This document shows, piece by piece, positions 5,887-13,094 of a stretch of DNA of 21,278 bases; position 1 is the stretch's first letter, and the number at the start of each line of letters is the position of its first letter. The notes under the pieces were generated by a model. That model saw only the letters and a program-made list of their open reading frames with translations. It searched no databases and was not told the DNA's origin. The translations under genes and the position numbers were made by a program. This DNA is from an uncultured Zetaproteobacteria bacterium (GTDB lineage Bacteria; Pseudomonadota; Zetaproteobacteria; Mariprofundales; Mariprofundaceae), in the NCBI GenBank assembly GCA_913056285.1, contig CAJXNE010000013.1, positions 1 to 21,278 on the forward strand. Reading direction: 5' to 3'.

Positions 5887-6558
5887 TCACAGCTTTTCAG
5901 CCACACTGGTCATGACCTTTGATGTGAGTTTCATTATCTGCTTAACCGGCTGAGGTAAATCGGCAGCACCGAGACCTTCGGCTAATTCTGCATGCCCTTG
6001 TTCATCGATTTTCATTTGGCCGACGATGGCGCGGCTGCGAGTGTCGTTTTCAGGCAGGCGTTGCAGATGACTATCGAGATGGCGTACAACCTGATGCTCG
6101 GTTTCGGCCAGAAAACCGAGATTCCAGCGGTCGCCTGCAATACCTGCAGCCATACCGATGGCAAATGATCCGGCATACCAGAGTGGATCGAATACAGAAG
6201 GGCGTTCACCGAGCTCCTCAAGACGGTTGCGGCACCAGTTCAAGTGATCGGACTCTTCGATGGAAGCATGTTTCAGCTTATCCGCCAGTTTGGGGTCACG
6301 GGCGGTCAGGCTTTGCCCCTGATACAATGCTTGAGCTGCCATTTCTCCGGCATGATTGACACGCATTAACCCGGCTGATGTGCGTTTCTGCGTGCTGCTC
6401 AGTGGCGCTGCTTCGGATTCATTTGTGGCTGTGGCGGGATACTCGCGCGAGCTGACCTGTTTGCAAAAAATATTATTCAAGGCTCTGTCTAATTCCCCGA
6501 TCACCCGGTCTGAAAGGGTGGGGGTTCGGAACTGTTTATCAGTATGTTTATCTGTCAT
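5887..6558 (-). CDS. coq7: 3-demethoxyubiquinol 3-hydroxylase Coq7
   Basis: Coq7 is a membrane-associated di-iron monooxygenase that performs the last ring hydroxylation in ubiquinone synthesis using O2. The 223-residue protein has the four-helix ferritin-like iron ligands: Glu72 (MRVNHAGEMAAQ), Glu102 with His105 (EESDHLNWC), Glu154 (AETEHQVV), and Glu186 with His189 (KIDEQGHAEL). The first ~60 residues are variable, as in bacterial homologues. It shows that the organism makes ubiquinone with oxygen available. It converges on nirK, with its stop 14 bp from repeat copy 2. Its upstream side is the 315-bp gap with DnaA-box-like sites. Identification is firm. Confidence 0.96.
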   Translation of the reverse strand: MTDKHTDKQFRTPTLSDRVIGELDRALNNIFCKQVSSREYPATATNESEAAPLSSTQKRTSAGLMRVNHAGEMAAQALYQGQSLTARDPKLADKLKHASIEESDHLNWCRNRLEELGERPSVFDPLWYAGSFAIGMAAGIAGDRWNLGFLAETEHQVVRHLDSHLQRLPENDTRSRAIVGQMKIDEQGHAELAEGLGAADLPQPVKQIMKLTSKVMTSVAEKL

Positions 6559-6873
6559 GGGGTAATCATAAGAAGCTGATTCCCATCGTGCAATAACGGA
6601 TCAATGTTTGGATCAATGTTGGCTCAAGCCCTTTGTTTTCAATGTCTTTCGTCTGTATCCACAGAAGCTGTGGATAACTTTGTGGATAATTCCTTGGCAT
6701 GGGCTGCATTTGTTACATATGTATGACACCCGTGTGACATGCCTAAAAATTATGCAGCAGTTAAACTACAATAATATCAAATGTTTATACTATTTATTTA
6801 ATGAGTCTTGAGAGCATATGAAGTTTACTGCATGGATTTTACTTTAATGAGGGCAAGAAGTGGATAAAGTGCA
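6559..6873. other. 315-bp intergenic region between coq7 and the hpnE-like gene
   Basis: No credible gene is seen; the short + strand frame at 6608-6811 lacks a ribosome site and family resemblance. The left part should hold the coq7 promoter (reading leftwards). The region contains a DnaA-box cluster (6655-6689), the palindrome TACATATGTA (6715-6724), the short inverted repeat ACACCCGTGT, and a strongly AT-rich tract at about 6745-6850. A further box-like AGTGGATAA lies at 6859-6867. Confidence 0.6.
6655..6689. promoter_or_regulatory. Cluster of DnaA-box-like sites
   Basis: Two exact boxes TGTGGATAA (the complement of TTATCCACA) lie at 6669-6677 and 6681-6689, 12 bp apart in the same orientation. 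One 8-of-9 box, GTATCCACA, lies in the other orientation at 6655-6663. A fourth near match is at 6859-6867. Such spacing suits DnaA binding, either to regulate the nearby promoter or as part of an origin-like or DnaA-titrating site. No replication genes adjoin it. Confidence 0.55.
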
Positions 6874-8169
6874 CTATTTCCTAGATTTTATGATGTCGAG
6901 CGCTGCTTTTTCACCCCGGCGTACTGCAAATTCAATGGTAGCAGGCAGTTCCCCCGGTACGGGTGATTCCGAGGCATTGATGATGCGTTTGGTATCGGGT
7001 TTCATATCTCGGGGGCGAACCAGTACAGTAGCCCGTTTCTCATGTACGATGCGAGTATGAGATGGTGAGCAGTTGGTCTTACACAAACATGAAAATTCGC
7101 GGTGTATTTGCTCCAGTAACTTGTCATGATCCACCTCAGCTTCGACTGCACTGATTACAGCGCACAGGTGGCGATGTAATGGACTGGTTTGTCGCATTTG
7201 AGATGAGATGTCGAAGAACCATTGCCCCTGCGTACCAATGCCGCCTATAAATGGTTCAGGCAGTCCCGGATGATTCGGATACCAGAGGTGAATATTGATA
7301 ATGGCGCGTGTTTCACATTCACCGTCCTGGCCCAGCAATCGATTGCTTGCATAGGCGGGCAATGCAAGTACGCAAGCATCAAAGCGATTGCCGTCTACCA
7401 TGACCTTATCATCAAAGCTTTGCAGCGATTGCACCCGATGGCGAGTATGAATGATTGCCCCCGAATGTTTGGCTTGCTGTACCAGTGGCTCGATCAGCGC
7501 CTGTTGTAGTGGCGCATTAAACCAGCCCAGGCGCGCGCAACGCTGCGATGCAAAACTTTCGCTCAGGACACGCCCGAATGTTTTGGCATCGGCTGTCTCA
7601 GTTGATTCATTCATAGCACCGAGGCAGATGGGTCCAATCATGTCGCGAATAAATGCGTCAGGGGCTTTGCAGTCTTTTAACAGTGAAGCGATGCAGCGGT
7701 CGCTGCACTGTTTGCTTTTGACAGCCAGGTTAAACCGCAGCATGGCCAGCGCAGAGTTCCAGCCATGGCCGGGCATCGATTTAACAGCCAGTAGCAGAGC
7801 CAACGGAAATGGAAGCATGGTAGAAGGGCCCAAGCTGAAGTATTGTCGTTGTTGATCCCAAAGAGACAGTTTGAGTGAAGACTGCCATGTAACATGATTT
7901 GAGGCATGACAATCGGCCAGCAGTTTTTCCGTAGCTATATAGGCGCCATTGAGAAGGTGAGGGCCATTATCGCACCACTCACCGGTTTTTTTATCCAGAA
8001 AGGAACGGGTGCGACCACCCGGCTTTGGAGCGGCTTCAAACAATTCAACCTCAAAACCATTTTCAGCAAGCCTCAAGGTGGTAGTAAGCCCGCAAACGCC
8101 GCCGCCGATGACTGCAATGCGCTGTTGAGAGATGCCCTTGGCTGGTCGTGTCTTTTTCACGGAAACCAT
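6874..8169 (-). CDS. hpnE: FAD-dependent amine-oxidase-family protein, hydroxysqualene dehydroxylase-like (HpnE)
   Basis: The 431-residue flavoprotein starts with a Rossmann motif, IAVIGGGVCGLTTTLRLAE (Gly22, Gly24, Gly27), then the acidic ELFEAAPKPGGRTRSF typical of phytoene-desaturase/amine-oxidase enzymes. The C-terminal FAD motif is ESPVPGELPATIEFAVRRGE. DNGPHLLNGAY and ICLGAMNESTETADAKTFGRVL fit HpnE, which reduces hydroxysqualene to squalene in the HpnC-HpnD-HpnE hopanoid route. HpnC and HpnD are not in the window, so the substrate is inferred; a carotenoid or other isoprenoid desaturase is the main alternative. It is divergent from dksA (178 bp apart) and upstream of coq7. Another possible start is Met at the GISQQRIAV boundary, but the ATG at 8169 is kept. 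Confidence 0.75.
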   Translation of the reverse strand: MVSVKKTRPAKGISQQRIAVIGGGVCGLTTTLRLAENGFEVELFEAAPKPGGRTRSFLDKKTGEWCDNGPHLLNGAYIATEKLLADCHASNHVTWQSSLKLSLWDQQRQYFSLGPSTMLPFPLALLLAVKSMPGHGWNSALAMLRFNLAVKSKQCSDRCIASLLKDCKAPDAFIRDMIGPICLGAMNESTETADAKTFGRVLSESFASQRCARLGWFNAPLQQALIEPLVQQAKHSGAIIHTRHRVQSLQSFDDKVMVDGNRFDACVLALPAYASNRLLGQDGECETRAIINIHLWYPNHPGLPEPFIGGIGTQGQWFFDISSQMRQTSPLHRHLCAVISAVEAEVDHDKLLEQIHREFSCLCKTNCSPSHTRIVHEKRATVLVRPRDMKPDTKRIINASESPVPGELPATIEFAVRRGEKAALDIIKSRK

Positions 8170-8205
8170 GTCAGCAAGCTTAGGTCGAAAGTGTCGTCCT
8201 GTCCG

Positions 8206-8231
8206 CAGCTAAATCGACTGCATTTTAGCTG
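8206..8231. other. Inverted repeat between hpnE-like gene and dksA
   Basis: CAGCTAAA (8206-8213) and TTTAGCTG (8224-8231) form a perfect 8-bp stem with a 10-base loop in the divergent promoter region. It could be an operator or an RNA hairpin in a 5' leader. No known site is recognised. Confidence 0.5.
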
Positions 8232-8347
8232 TCGTGTTTTACTACCTGGTGGTATCATCCCCTGATTTACACCTTTCGCAAGAATCGCTAAGGTTCGCGC
8301 CCTTTCGGCAATACCACTTTTGGATTGTCTGTTGGCAGGAGAATGAA

Positions 8348-8719
8348 ATGGCATTAACCAAGACACAATTGGAAGCTTTTGAAAAGCAATTAACCGACTG
8401 GAAAGCAGAGCTGGAAGTTGGTCAGAGTGTGAATGTGCAGGCCATGCATGAGCAGGAGCAGACTTCATTTCCTGATCCTACTGATCAGGCCAGTATGGAA
8501 ACCGATCGCAATTTTGATCTGCGCATCAAGGATCGGGAACGTAAACTGATTAAAAAGATTGATCAGGCCATCAACCGCATCAATGATGGCGAATTCGGCC
8601 AATGTGATTCATGCGGCGGTGATATTAGCATCAAACGCTTGCAGGCTCGCCCGGTTACGACCTTGTGCATTGAATGCAAGACAGCGCAGGAGCAGGAAGA
8701 ACGCACCCGCCTCGACTGA
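8348..8719 (+). CDS. dksA: RNA polymerase-binding transcription factor DksA
   Basis: DksA enters the secondary channel of RNA polymerase and, with ppGpp, adjusts rRNA and amino-acid promoters. The 123-residue protein has a long helical coiled-coil part (about 1-80) and a C4 zinc finger, Cys86, Cys89, Cys107, Cys110 (CDSCGGDISIKRLQARPVTT then LCIEC). The coiled-coil tip carries acidic residues, PDPTDQASMETDRNFDLRIK. The start at ATG 8348 is chosen because AGGAG lies about 7 bp upstream. An in-frame extension to 8234 is open but has no ribosome site. It ends at a strong terminator and is probably a single-gene unit. Slightly shorter than E. coli DksA (151 residues). Confidence 0.94.
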   Translation: MALTKTQLEAFEKQLTDWKAELEVGQSVNVQAMHEQEQTSFPDPTDQASMETDRNFDLRIKDRERKLIKKIDQAINRINDGEFGQCDSCGGDISIKRLQARPVTTLCIECKTAQEQEERTRLD

Positions 8720-8742
8720 TTCCCGATTTACCCGCAATTCTT

Positions 8743-8776
8743 AAAAGCCCGCGACTTGTCGCGGGCTTTTTCTTTT
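8743..8776 (+). terminator. Rho-independent terminator after dksA
   Basis: AAAAGCCCGCGAC and GTCGCGGGCTTTT form a perfect 13-bp stem with a TT loop (8743-8770), followed by TCTTTT. The GC-rich core and T-run are classic. The A-run on the left would allow some function on the other strand. Confidence 0.96.
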
Positions 8777-8789
8777 CCCCCTGCATGAA

Positions 8790-8810
8790 GGGCAAACATA
8801 AAGTTTGCCC
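8790..8810. repeat. Palindromic stem-loop in the dnaX leader
   Basis: GGGCAAAC-ATAAA-GTTTGCCC is a perfect 8-bp stem with a 5-base loop, followed by CTACG. It lies between the dksA terminator and dnaX. It resembles short intergenic palindromes scattered in many proteobacterial genomes. No second copy is present in this window. Confidence 0.7.
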
Positions 8811-8859
8811 CTACGCCTCCCCCATTGCGCAGCCGAGGCCAAACCGTAGAGTAGCTCGC

Positions 8860-10518
8860 ATGTCTTATCTGGTACTGGCGCGGCGCTGGCGGCCGCAGAA
8901 ATTTGCTGATCTGATTGGTCAGGATGTGGTGGTGCGCACGCTCAAAAATGCACTGGCCAGCGGCAATCTGGCCCATGCTTATTTATTGTGCGGCATTCGC
9001 GGTGTGGGTAAAACCACCATCGCGCGTCTGATGGCGATGGCGGTCAATTGTGAGAAATCGGAACATGGCGAGCCCTGCGGCGCCTGTTCAGCCTGCCGGG
9101 CGATAGCCGATGGTTCCAATCTTGATGTGCAGGAAATGGATGCGGCCAGCCATACCGGTGTCGATGATGTGCGCGAGATTCTCGATGGCGTGCGTTATCC
9201 GCCGACCACCTTAAAACGCAAAATCTATATTATCGATGAAGCGCATATGCTGTCCAAAAGCGCGTTTAATGCGTTGCTCAAAACACTGGAAGAGCCTCCG
9301 GCTTATGTGATGTTTATTCTGGCCACCACCGAATCCGATAAATTGCCGGTAACGGTCCGTTCGCGTTGCCAGCGCTTTGATTTGCGCCGCCTCGGCCAGC
9401 GCGAAATCGGTGACTATCTGAAACATGTTTTTGAAACCGAATCGATCAAGGCCGATGCTGATGCCATTGCAGCGATTGCACAGGCGGCAGATGGCAGCGT
9501 ACGCGATGGTTTGTCACTGGCTGAGCGCGTGCTGGCCTATTCATCCGAACATTTGACAGCGGCGGATGTGATGCATGCGCTGGGTATGGTGGGTTATGGG
9601 CTGACGCATACATTGTCTGAAAGCATATTTGCCGGTGATGCAGCAGCAACGGTGCACGCTTTGCGTGGTGCAGTGTCAAAAGGTTTGGGCGCACGCAGCC
9701 TGTTGGAAGGGGTGAGTCGGCTATGGCATCAGTTGGCTTGTTTACAGGCCGATGCGGGCTTACTTGCTGATGAAGTGGATACAGAGCATCGCGATTGGCT
9801 TGTCCGGCAGGCGACACGGCTGGATGCGCCGGGGCTGGATTTGCGTTATCAGGTATTGCTGAGTGGCATTCGTGATCTGGCGCTGGTGGATGAGCGCATG
9901 GGTGCGGAGATGGTCTTGATGCGTTTATGCGGCCTGAATGCGATTTCGGCTGTAGCAGCATGCGAAGCCGCTGCCGAAATCATTCCGCAAGTACCACCGG
10001 TAACGCCGCCATTCAAGGATATCGAGGAAACAAAAAAAGTAGCAACGACTGCTCCAGAGCGCGAACAGACTGTGCCTGTTGAGGAAACAACGGCGGATGA
10101 CTTGCCGCTGGTTGAAACGGCGCCCCCTGTTGGTCATCAATTCACCACATGGCAGCAGGCGGTGGAAGCATTCGGAGACGTGAAACCGGGCGTGTCGGCC
10201 ATGCTGGATCACGTACTGTGTATCGAATTTTCCGATTCGGTGCGGTTGGCGCTGGAAAAACATCAGCAACGCGCGATTGCAGCCGGTGATCGACTGGCCT
10301 TTGCCGAGTGGCTGGGGCGTGAAGTGCTATGGGAGTCACGGGCGGAACATGAGGGCGAATCGTTGTCGCAGGAACGCGCCAGTCAGGCCCGGCAGGAAGA
10401 GGCGCGTCTGCGCAAGGGCGCGGAAGATGATCCGCATGTGCAGGCCCTGATGCAGGAAATGGATGCCAAACTGGTCAAAGTGTTGCCTGCCGGTGTAGCT
10501 GATGATGGGCTGGCATAA
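8860..10518 (+). CDS. dnaX: DNA polymerase III subunit tau (and predicted gamma)
   Basis: DnaX is the AAA+ motor of the clamp loader and, as tau, links the polymerase cores and the helicase. The 552-residue protein has Walker A GIRGVGKTT (45-53), zinc cysteines Cys64, Cys73, Cys76, Cys79, Walker B IIDEAHML (124-131), sensor ATTESDKLP and the SRC motif TVRSRCQRF (165-173). Domain III runs to about residue 370, followed by a Pro/Glu/Thr-rich linker and a C-terminal tau domain. The start is the ATG at 8860 (MSYLVLARRWRPQKF, the conserved family N-terminus). The open frame continues upstream into dksA, but those residues are not DnaX-like. An A7 tract in the linker (10032-10038) may yield a short form. 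It heads dnaX-ybaB-recR. Confidence 0.96.
   Translation: MSYLVLARRWRPQKFADLIGQDVVVRTLKNALASGNLAHAYLLCGIRGVGKTTIARLMAMAVNCEKSEHGEPCGACSACRAIADGSNLDVQEMDAASHTGVDDVREILDGVRYPPTTLKRKIYIIDEAHMLSKSAFNALLKTLEEPPAYVMFILATTESDKLPVTVRSRCQRFDLRRLGQREIGDYLKHVFETESIKADADAIAAIAQAADGSVRDGLSLAERVLAYSSEHLTAADVMHALGMVGYGLTHTLSESIFAGDAAATVHALRGAVSKGLGARSLLEGVSRLWHQLACLQADAGLLADEVDTEHRDWLVRQATRLDAPGLDLRYQVLLSGIRDLALVDERMGAEMVLMRLCGLNAISAVAACEAAAEIIPQVPPVTPPFKDIEETKKVATTAPEREQTVPVEETTADDLPLVETAPPVGHQFTTWQQAVEAFGDVKPGVSAMLDHVLCIEFSDSVRLALEKHQQRAIAAGDRLAFAEWLGREVLWESRAEHEGESLSQERASQARQEEARLRKGAEDDPHVQALMQEMDAKLVKVLPAGVADDGLA
10032..10038 (+). other. Predicted programmed -1 frameshift (slippery) site in dnaX
   Basis: The zero frame reads ACA AAA AAA GTA, giving the heptamer A AAA AAA. 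A -1 slip continues AGT AGC AAC and meets TGA at 10080-10082, giving 393 + 14 = 407 residues. That ends just after domain III, as E. coli gamma does. A Shine-Dalgarno-like AAGGA (10015-10019) lies 12 nt upstream and GAGGA closer, like the upstream stimulator in E. coli dnaX. A weak stem AACAG/CTGTT follows downstream. Transcriptional slippage on A7 would give a similar result. Confidence 0.65.
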
Positions 10519-10537
10519 TTTAAACAGGAGTAGATGC

Positions 10538-10852
10538 ATGAATATCGGAAAGATGATGCAGCAAGCCAAGAAAATGCAGGAAAACATGAAGCAGATGCAG
10601 GAAGAAATGGCTGCGGTAGAAGTCACCGGCGAGGCTGGCGGTGGCATGGTCAAGGTGGTCATGAGCGGCGATCAGGTTGTGCGTCGCGTCGATATTGATC
10701 CGGCTGTATGGCAAGAGCAGGACAAGGGTTTGATTGAGGATTTGATGGCAGCGGCTGTCAATCAGGCCTCTCAGAAAGTGTCTGAAATGCAAAAAGAGAA
10801 ACAGCAGGGTTTGATGGCCGGCATGCCGTTGCCGCCCGGTTTTTCTCTTTGA
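10538..10852 (+). CDS. ybaB: YbaB/EbfC family nucleoid-associated protein
   Basis: This 104-residue protein begins MNIGKMMQQAKKMQENMKQM, an amphipathic coiled-coil helix typical of YbaB. It continues with VTGEAGGGMVKVVMSGDQVV and a second helix, then ends PLPPGFSL, close to the usual family ending. YbaB dimers bind DNA and are nearly always encoded between dnaX and recR, as here. The ATG at 10538 has AGGAG 7 nt upstream (10526-10530); an in-frame upstream extension is not supported. Its stop overlaps the recR start by 4 bp (TTGA). Confidence 0.96.
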   Translation: MNIGKMMQQAKKMQENMKQMQEEMAAVEVTGEAGGGMVKVVMSGDQVVRRVDIDPAVWQEQDKGLIEDLMAAAVNQASQKVSEMQKEKQQGLMAGMPLPPGFSL

Positions 10853-11469
10853 TTCAACTGCCGGGCGTGCCGACGCCGCTGGCTCGCGTGATTGAAATGC
10901 TGGCAAGTTTGCCCGGCATCGGCCCGAAAACAGCCATGCGGCTGGGTTTGAATCTGTTGTCGCGTCCCGCCGCTGATTCAACCCAGCTTGCCGAAACGCT
11001 GAAATCGTTGCATGAACAAGTTGGATTCTGTGAAACCTGTGGTTGCTTTGCCGAGCAGGAGCGTTGCCAGTTTTGCGAGGATACGCGCCGTAATGAGGCA
11101 GTAATTTGTCTGGTGGAGCAGCCTGTCGATGTGCTGATGATGGAGCGCGGCCACGCCTATCGCGGTGTGTATCATGTATTGGGCGGCCGTTTGAGTCCGA
11201 TTGATGGCATCGGGCCGGAACAGCTCAGACTGGCGGCGCTGGATAAACGCGTCGAGCAAGGGGTCAGAGAATTGATTCTGGCGACCAGCGCGACAGTGGA
11301 CGGCGAGGCAACAGCCTATTTTCTGGCCAATCGCTATGAGCAACAGGACATCCGGATTTCCCGTATTGCGCGTGGCGTGCCGGAAGGCGGCGAACTGGAA
11401 TATCTGGATGAGCATACCCTGAGCAGGGCGCTGGAGCAGCGTGTGCACTGGGATGCGGCGGCGTTGTAG
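10849..11469 (+). CDS. recR: Recombination mediator RecR
   Basis: RecR acts with RecO (and RecF) to load RecA on gapped DNA. The 206-residue protein has the N-terminal helix-hairpin-helix (SLPGIGPKTAMRLGL, about 20-34), a C4 zinc motif Cys61, Cys64, Cys73, Cys76 (CETCGCFAEQERCQFC), and a Toprim domain (ICLVEQPVDVLMME through ILATSATVDGEATA). YHVLGGRLSPIDGIGPEQL is the family signature. The start is TTG 10849, coupled to the ybaB stop; the next candidates would cut into the fold. Length is normal, and it closes the dnaX-ybaB-recR operon. Confidence 0.96.
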   Translation: MIQLPGVPTPLARVIEMLASLPGIGPKTAMRLGLNLLSRPAADSTQLAETLKSLHEQVGFCETCGCFAEQERCQFCEDTRRNEAVICLVEQPVDVLMMERGHAYRGVYHVLGGRLSPIDGIGPEQLRLAALDKRVEQGVRELILATSATVDGEATAYFLANRYEQQDIRISRIARGVPEGGELEYLDEHTLSRALEQRVHWDAAAL

Positions 11470-11499
11470 CGGCGCCGGTTTCAGATTAAACCTACAACA

Positions 11500-12144
11500 A
11501 TGAATCAACAACAGTTCATCCAGCGCTACCAACGGCTTGTCCGTGAGGTGAATGATGCCGATGCTGCGCTATTGGCGGTGAGCAAATATGCGCCCGATGA
11601 AGCGGTGCAGATATTGATCGATGCCGGACACAGACAATTTGGCGAATCGCGCCCCCAGAGCCTGCGTGACCGCGCCGAATGCTGGCCGGATTGCGCCTGG
11701 CATATGATTGGTCCGGTGCAGAAGAACAAGGCCAAGTATATCGGACGCCATGCGGCCATGTGGCACAGTTGTGAGAATCTGGAAACAGCGAAGCTGGTGG
11801 CGAAATATGTTAGCGGGCGGAGCTTGCCGGTATTGATTCAGGTCAATGTTGCCCATGCACCGGGTCAGCATGGCGTGAATCCTGAACTGGTTCCGGCTTT
11901 TGCTGAATCGCTATCGCAAATACAGGGGCTCCGGCTGGACGGGTTGATGTGCATGGCGCCCAGAGACGGGGATGCGCGGACAGCTTTCCAGACAGTGCGG
12001 AACTTGCGGGATGAGCTGTTCGGTGGAAGCCTTTCGGCCTTGTGTATGGGCATGAGCGGCGATTATCAGATTGCGTTGCAGGAAGGCGCTACGATGGTTC
12101 GGTTGGGTTCCATTCTGTTTGGCGATTGGGATATCCGCAATTAG
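11500..12144 (+). CDS. yggS: YggS/PLPBP family pyridoxal-phosphate homeostasis protein
   Basis: YggS-type proteins bind PLP in a TIM-barrel fold and buffer free PLP; no catalytic reaction is known. The 214-residue protein has the PLP lysine Lys29 in LLAVSKYAPDEAV, then FGESRPQSL, HMIGPVQKNKAKYI, VLIQVNVAH, GLMCMAPRDGD and the phosphate-binding MGMSGDYQIAL / ATMVRLGSILFG. The usual IGxLQ motif reads IGPVQ, a mild deviation. It is slightly shorter than typical (about 230). The ATG at 11500 lies 30 bp after recR with a weak ribosome site. It begins the yggS-proC-yggT-yggU order, though a hairpin and repeat copy 3 separate it from proC. Confidence 0.93.
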   Translation: MNQQQFIQRYQRLVREVNDADAALLAVSKYAPDEAVQILIDAGHRQFGESRPQSLRDRAECWPDCAWHMIGPVQKNKAKYIGRHAAMWHSCENLETAKLVAKYVSGRSLPVLIQVNVAHAPGQHGVNPELVPAFAESLSQIQGLRLDGLMCMAPRDGDARTAFQTVRNLRDELFGGSLSALCMGMSGDYQIALQEGATMVRLGSILFGDWDIRN

Positions 12145-12166
12145 CAATGAGCCCGTCAAGACTTTT

Positions 12167-12183
12167 ACCACAGAACCTGTGGT
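12167..12183. other. Short hairpin after yggS
   Basis: ACCACAG-AAC-CTGTGGT is a perfect 7-bp stem with a 3-base loop, 23 bp after the yggS stop. No T-run follows on either strand, so it is not a classical terminator. It may be an RNA processing or stability element. Confidence 0.5.
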
Positions 12184-12207
12184 GGAAAAAGGTTACGAAT
12201 GATTTCT

Positions 12208-12262
12208 GATGACTTCGTAAGAAGTCATCAGAGCGCCCATGGACGGACTTTTTACGACTTCA
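12208..12262 (+). repeat. 55-bp interspersed repeat, copy 3
   Basis: It matches copy 2 at all 55 positions, including the ATGACTTC-GTAA-GAAGTCAT stem-loop and T5 run, and is in the same orientation. It lies between yggS and proC in an otherwise operon-like order. The flanks (ATGATTTCT left, TCAATTTTT right) do not form a clear direct repeat. Confidence 0.92.
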
Positions 12263-12293
12263 TCAATTTTTATCAAATAAGGTAAGGTAAAAC

Positions 12294-13094
12294 ATGCAGG
12301 GACTGAAAATAGCATTTATCGGCGGTGGCAATATGGCCGAGGCATTGATTGCCGGGCAGATACGGGGTGGCCATGCAGGTAGCAATATTTGCGTATCTGA
12401 GCCCATGCAGGAGCGCCGCGATTTTCTTGCCCGGCAATATGGCGTCCACTGTGTAGAACAAAATGCTGATGCCGTTACCGATGCGGATATACTGGTGCTG
12501 GCGGTAAAACCGCAGCAGATGCAGGCGGCAGTGAACGGGCTTTCTGTGCGTCTGAAACCGGATACCACAGTGATCAGCATTGCCGCCGGCCTGAGTACGG
12601 CATCATTGCATGCATGGCTTGGCGCCGATGCGCATATTGTGCGGGTCATGCCCAATACGCCGGCTTTATTGGGGGAAGGGATGTCAGTGTTGTTTAGCGA
12701 TGCCGATGAAGTCCATAAGCAACGGGCTGAATATGTGCTTAATGCATGCGGTGAATCGTTGCGGGTGGATAAAGAAAAGAAAATGCATGCCGTGACGGCT
12801 GTTTCCGGTTCCGGCCCGGCTTACTTCTTTTTGCTGGCCGAAGTTATGCAGGCGACCGGGGAAAAGCTCGGGCTGGATGAAGCCATGGCCGCCAAGCTGG
12901 CCGCTCAGACAGCTTTGGGGGCCGGCAAAATGCTGGTTGAAAGCGGGCGTTCGGCCGAAGCACTGCGCCATCAGGTGACCAGTCCGGGCGGTACCACGCA
13001 GGCGGCGCTGGATATGATGTATGAAATGGGTATGCCTGCTGCCATACGTCAGGCCGTGGTCGCAGCCAGTAAACGTTCCGAGGAGTTAAGCTAA
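12294..13094 (+). CDS. proC: Pyrroline-5-carboxylate reductase
   Basis: ProC reduces 1-pyrroline-5-carboxylate to proline with NAD(P)H, the last step of proline synthesis. The 266-residue protein has the N-terminal Rossmann motif KIAFIGGGNMAEALIAG, then ILVLAVKPQQM, VRVMPNTPALLGEGMSVLF, the catalytic-domain signature TAVSGSGPAYFFLLAEVM and the C-terminal VTSPGGTTQAALDMM. Length and motifs are normal. The start is ATG 12294 with purine-rich AAGGTAAGG upstream; repeat copy 3 lies 31 bp before it and may influence its expression. Its stop overlaps the yggT start (TAATG). Confidence 0.96.
   Translation: MQGLKIAFIGGGNMAEALIAGQIRGGHAGSNICVSEPMQERRDFLARQYGVHCVEQNADAVTDADILVLAVKPQQMQAAVNGLSVRLKPDTTVISIAAGLSTASLHAWLGADAHIVRVMPNTPALLGEGMSVLFSDADEVHKQRAEYVLNACGESLRVDKEKKMHAVTAVSGSGPAYFFLLAEVMQATGEKLGLDEAMAAKLAAQTALGAGKMLVESGRSAEALRHQVTSPGGTTQAALDMMYEMGMPAAIRQAVVAASKRSEELS

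Noticed and set aside
6608..6811. 67-codon + strand ORF in the coq7-hpnE gap
   Set aside because: It has no Shine-Dalgarno and no family resemblance, and it runs through the DnaA boxes and the AT-rich tract.
8674..8859. In-frame upstream extension of dnaX into the dksA end
   Set aside because: The extra residues overlap dksA, span a strong terminator and have no resemblance to DnaX, whose conserved N-terminus begins at MSYLVLARRWRP (8860).
8777..8859. SRP 4.5S RNA upstream of dnaX, as in some bacteria
   Set aside because: The gap is only 83 bp and lacks the conserved GGAAGGAAGCAGCC-type core; only a short palindrome is present.
9446..9961. Long antisense ORF inside dnaX
   Set aside because: It is a shadow of strong codon bias on the coding strand, with no ribosome site or recognisable domain.
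12167..12183. Rho-independent terminator after yggS
   Set aside because: The stem is good but neither strand has a T-run directly after it.
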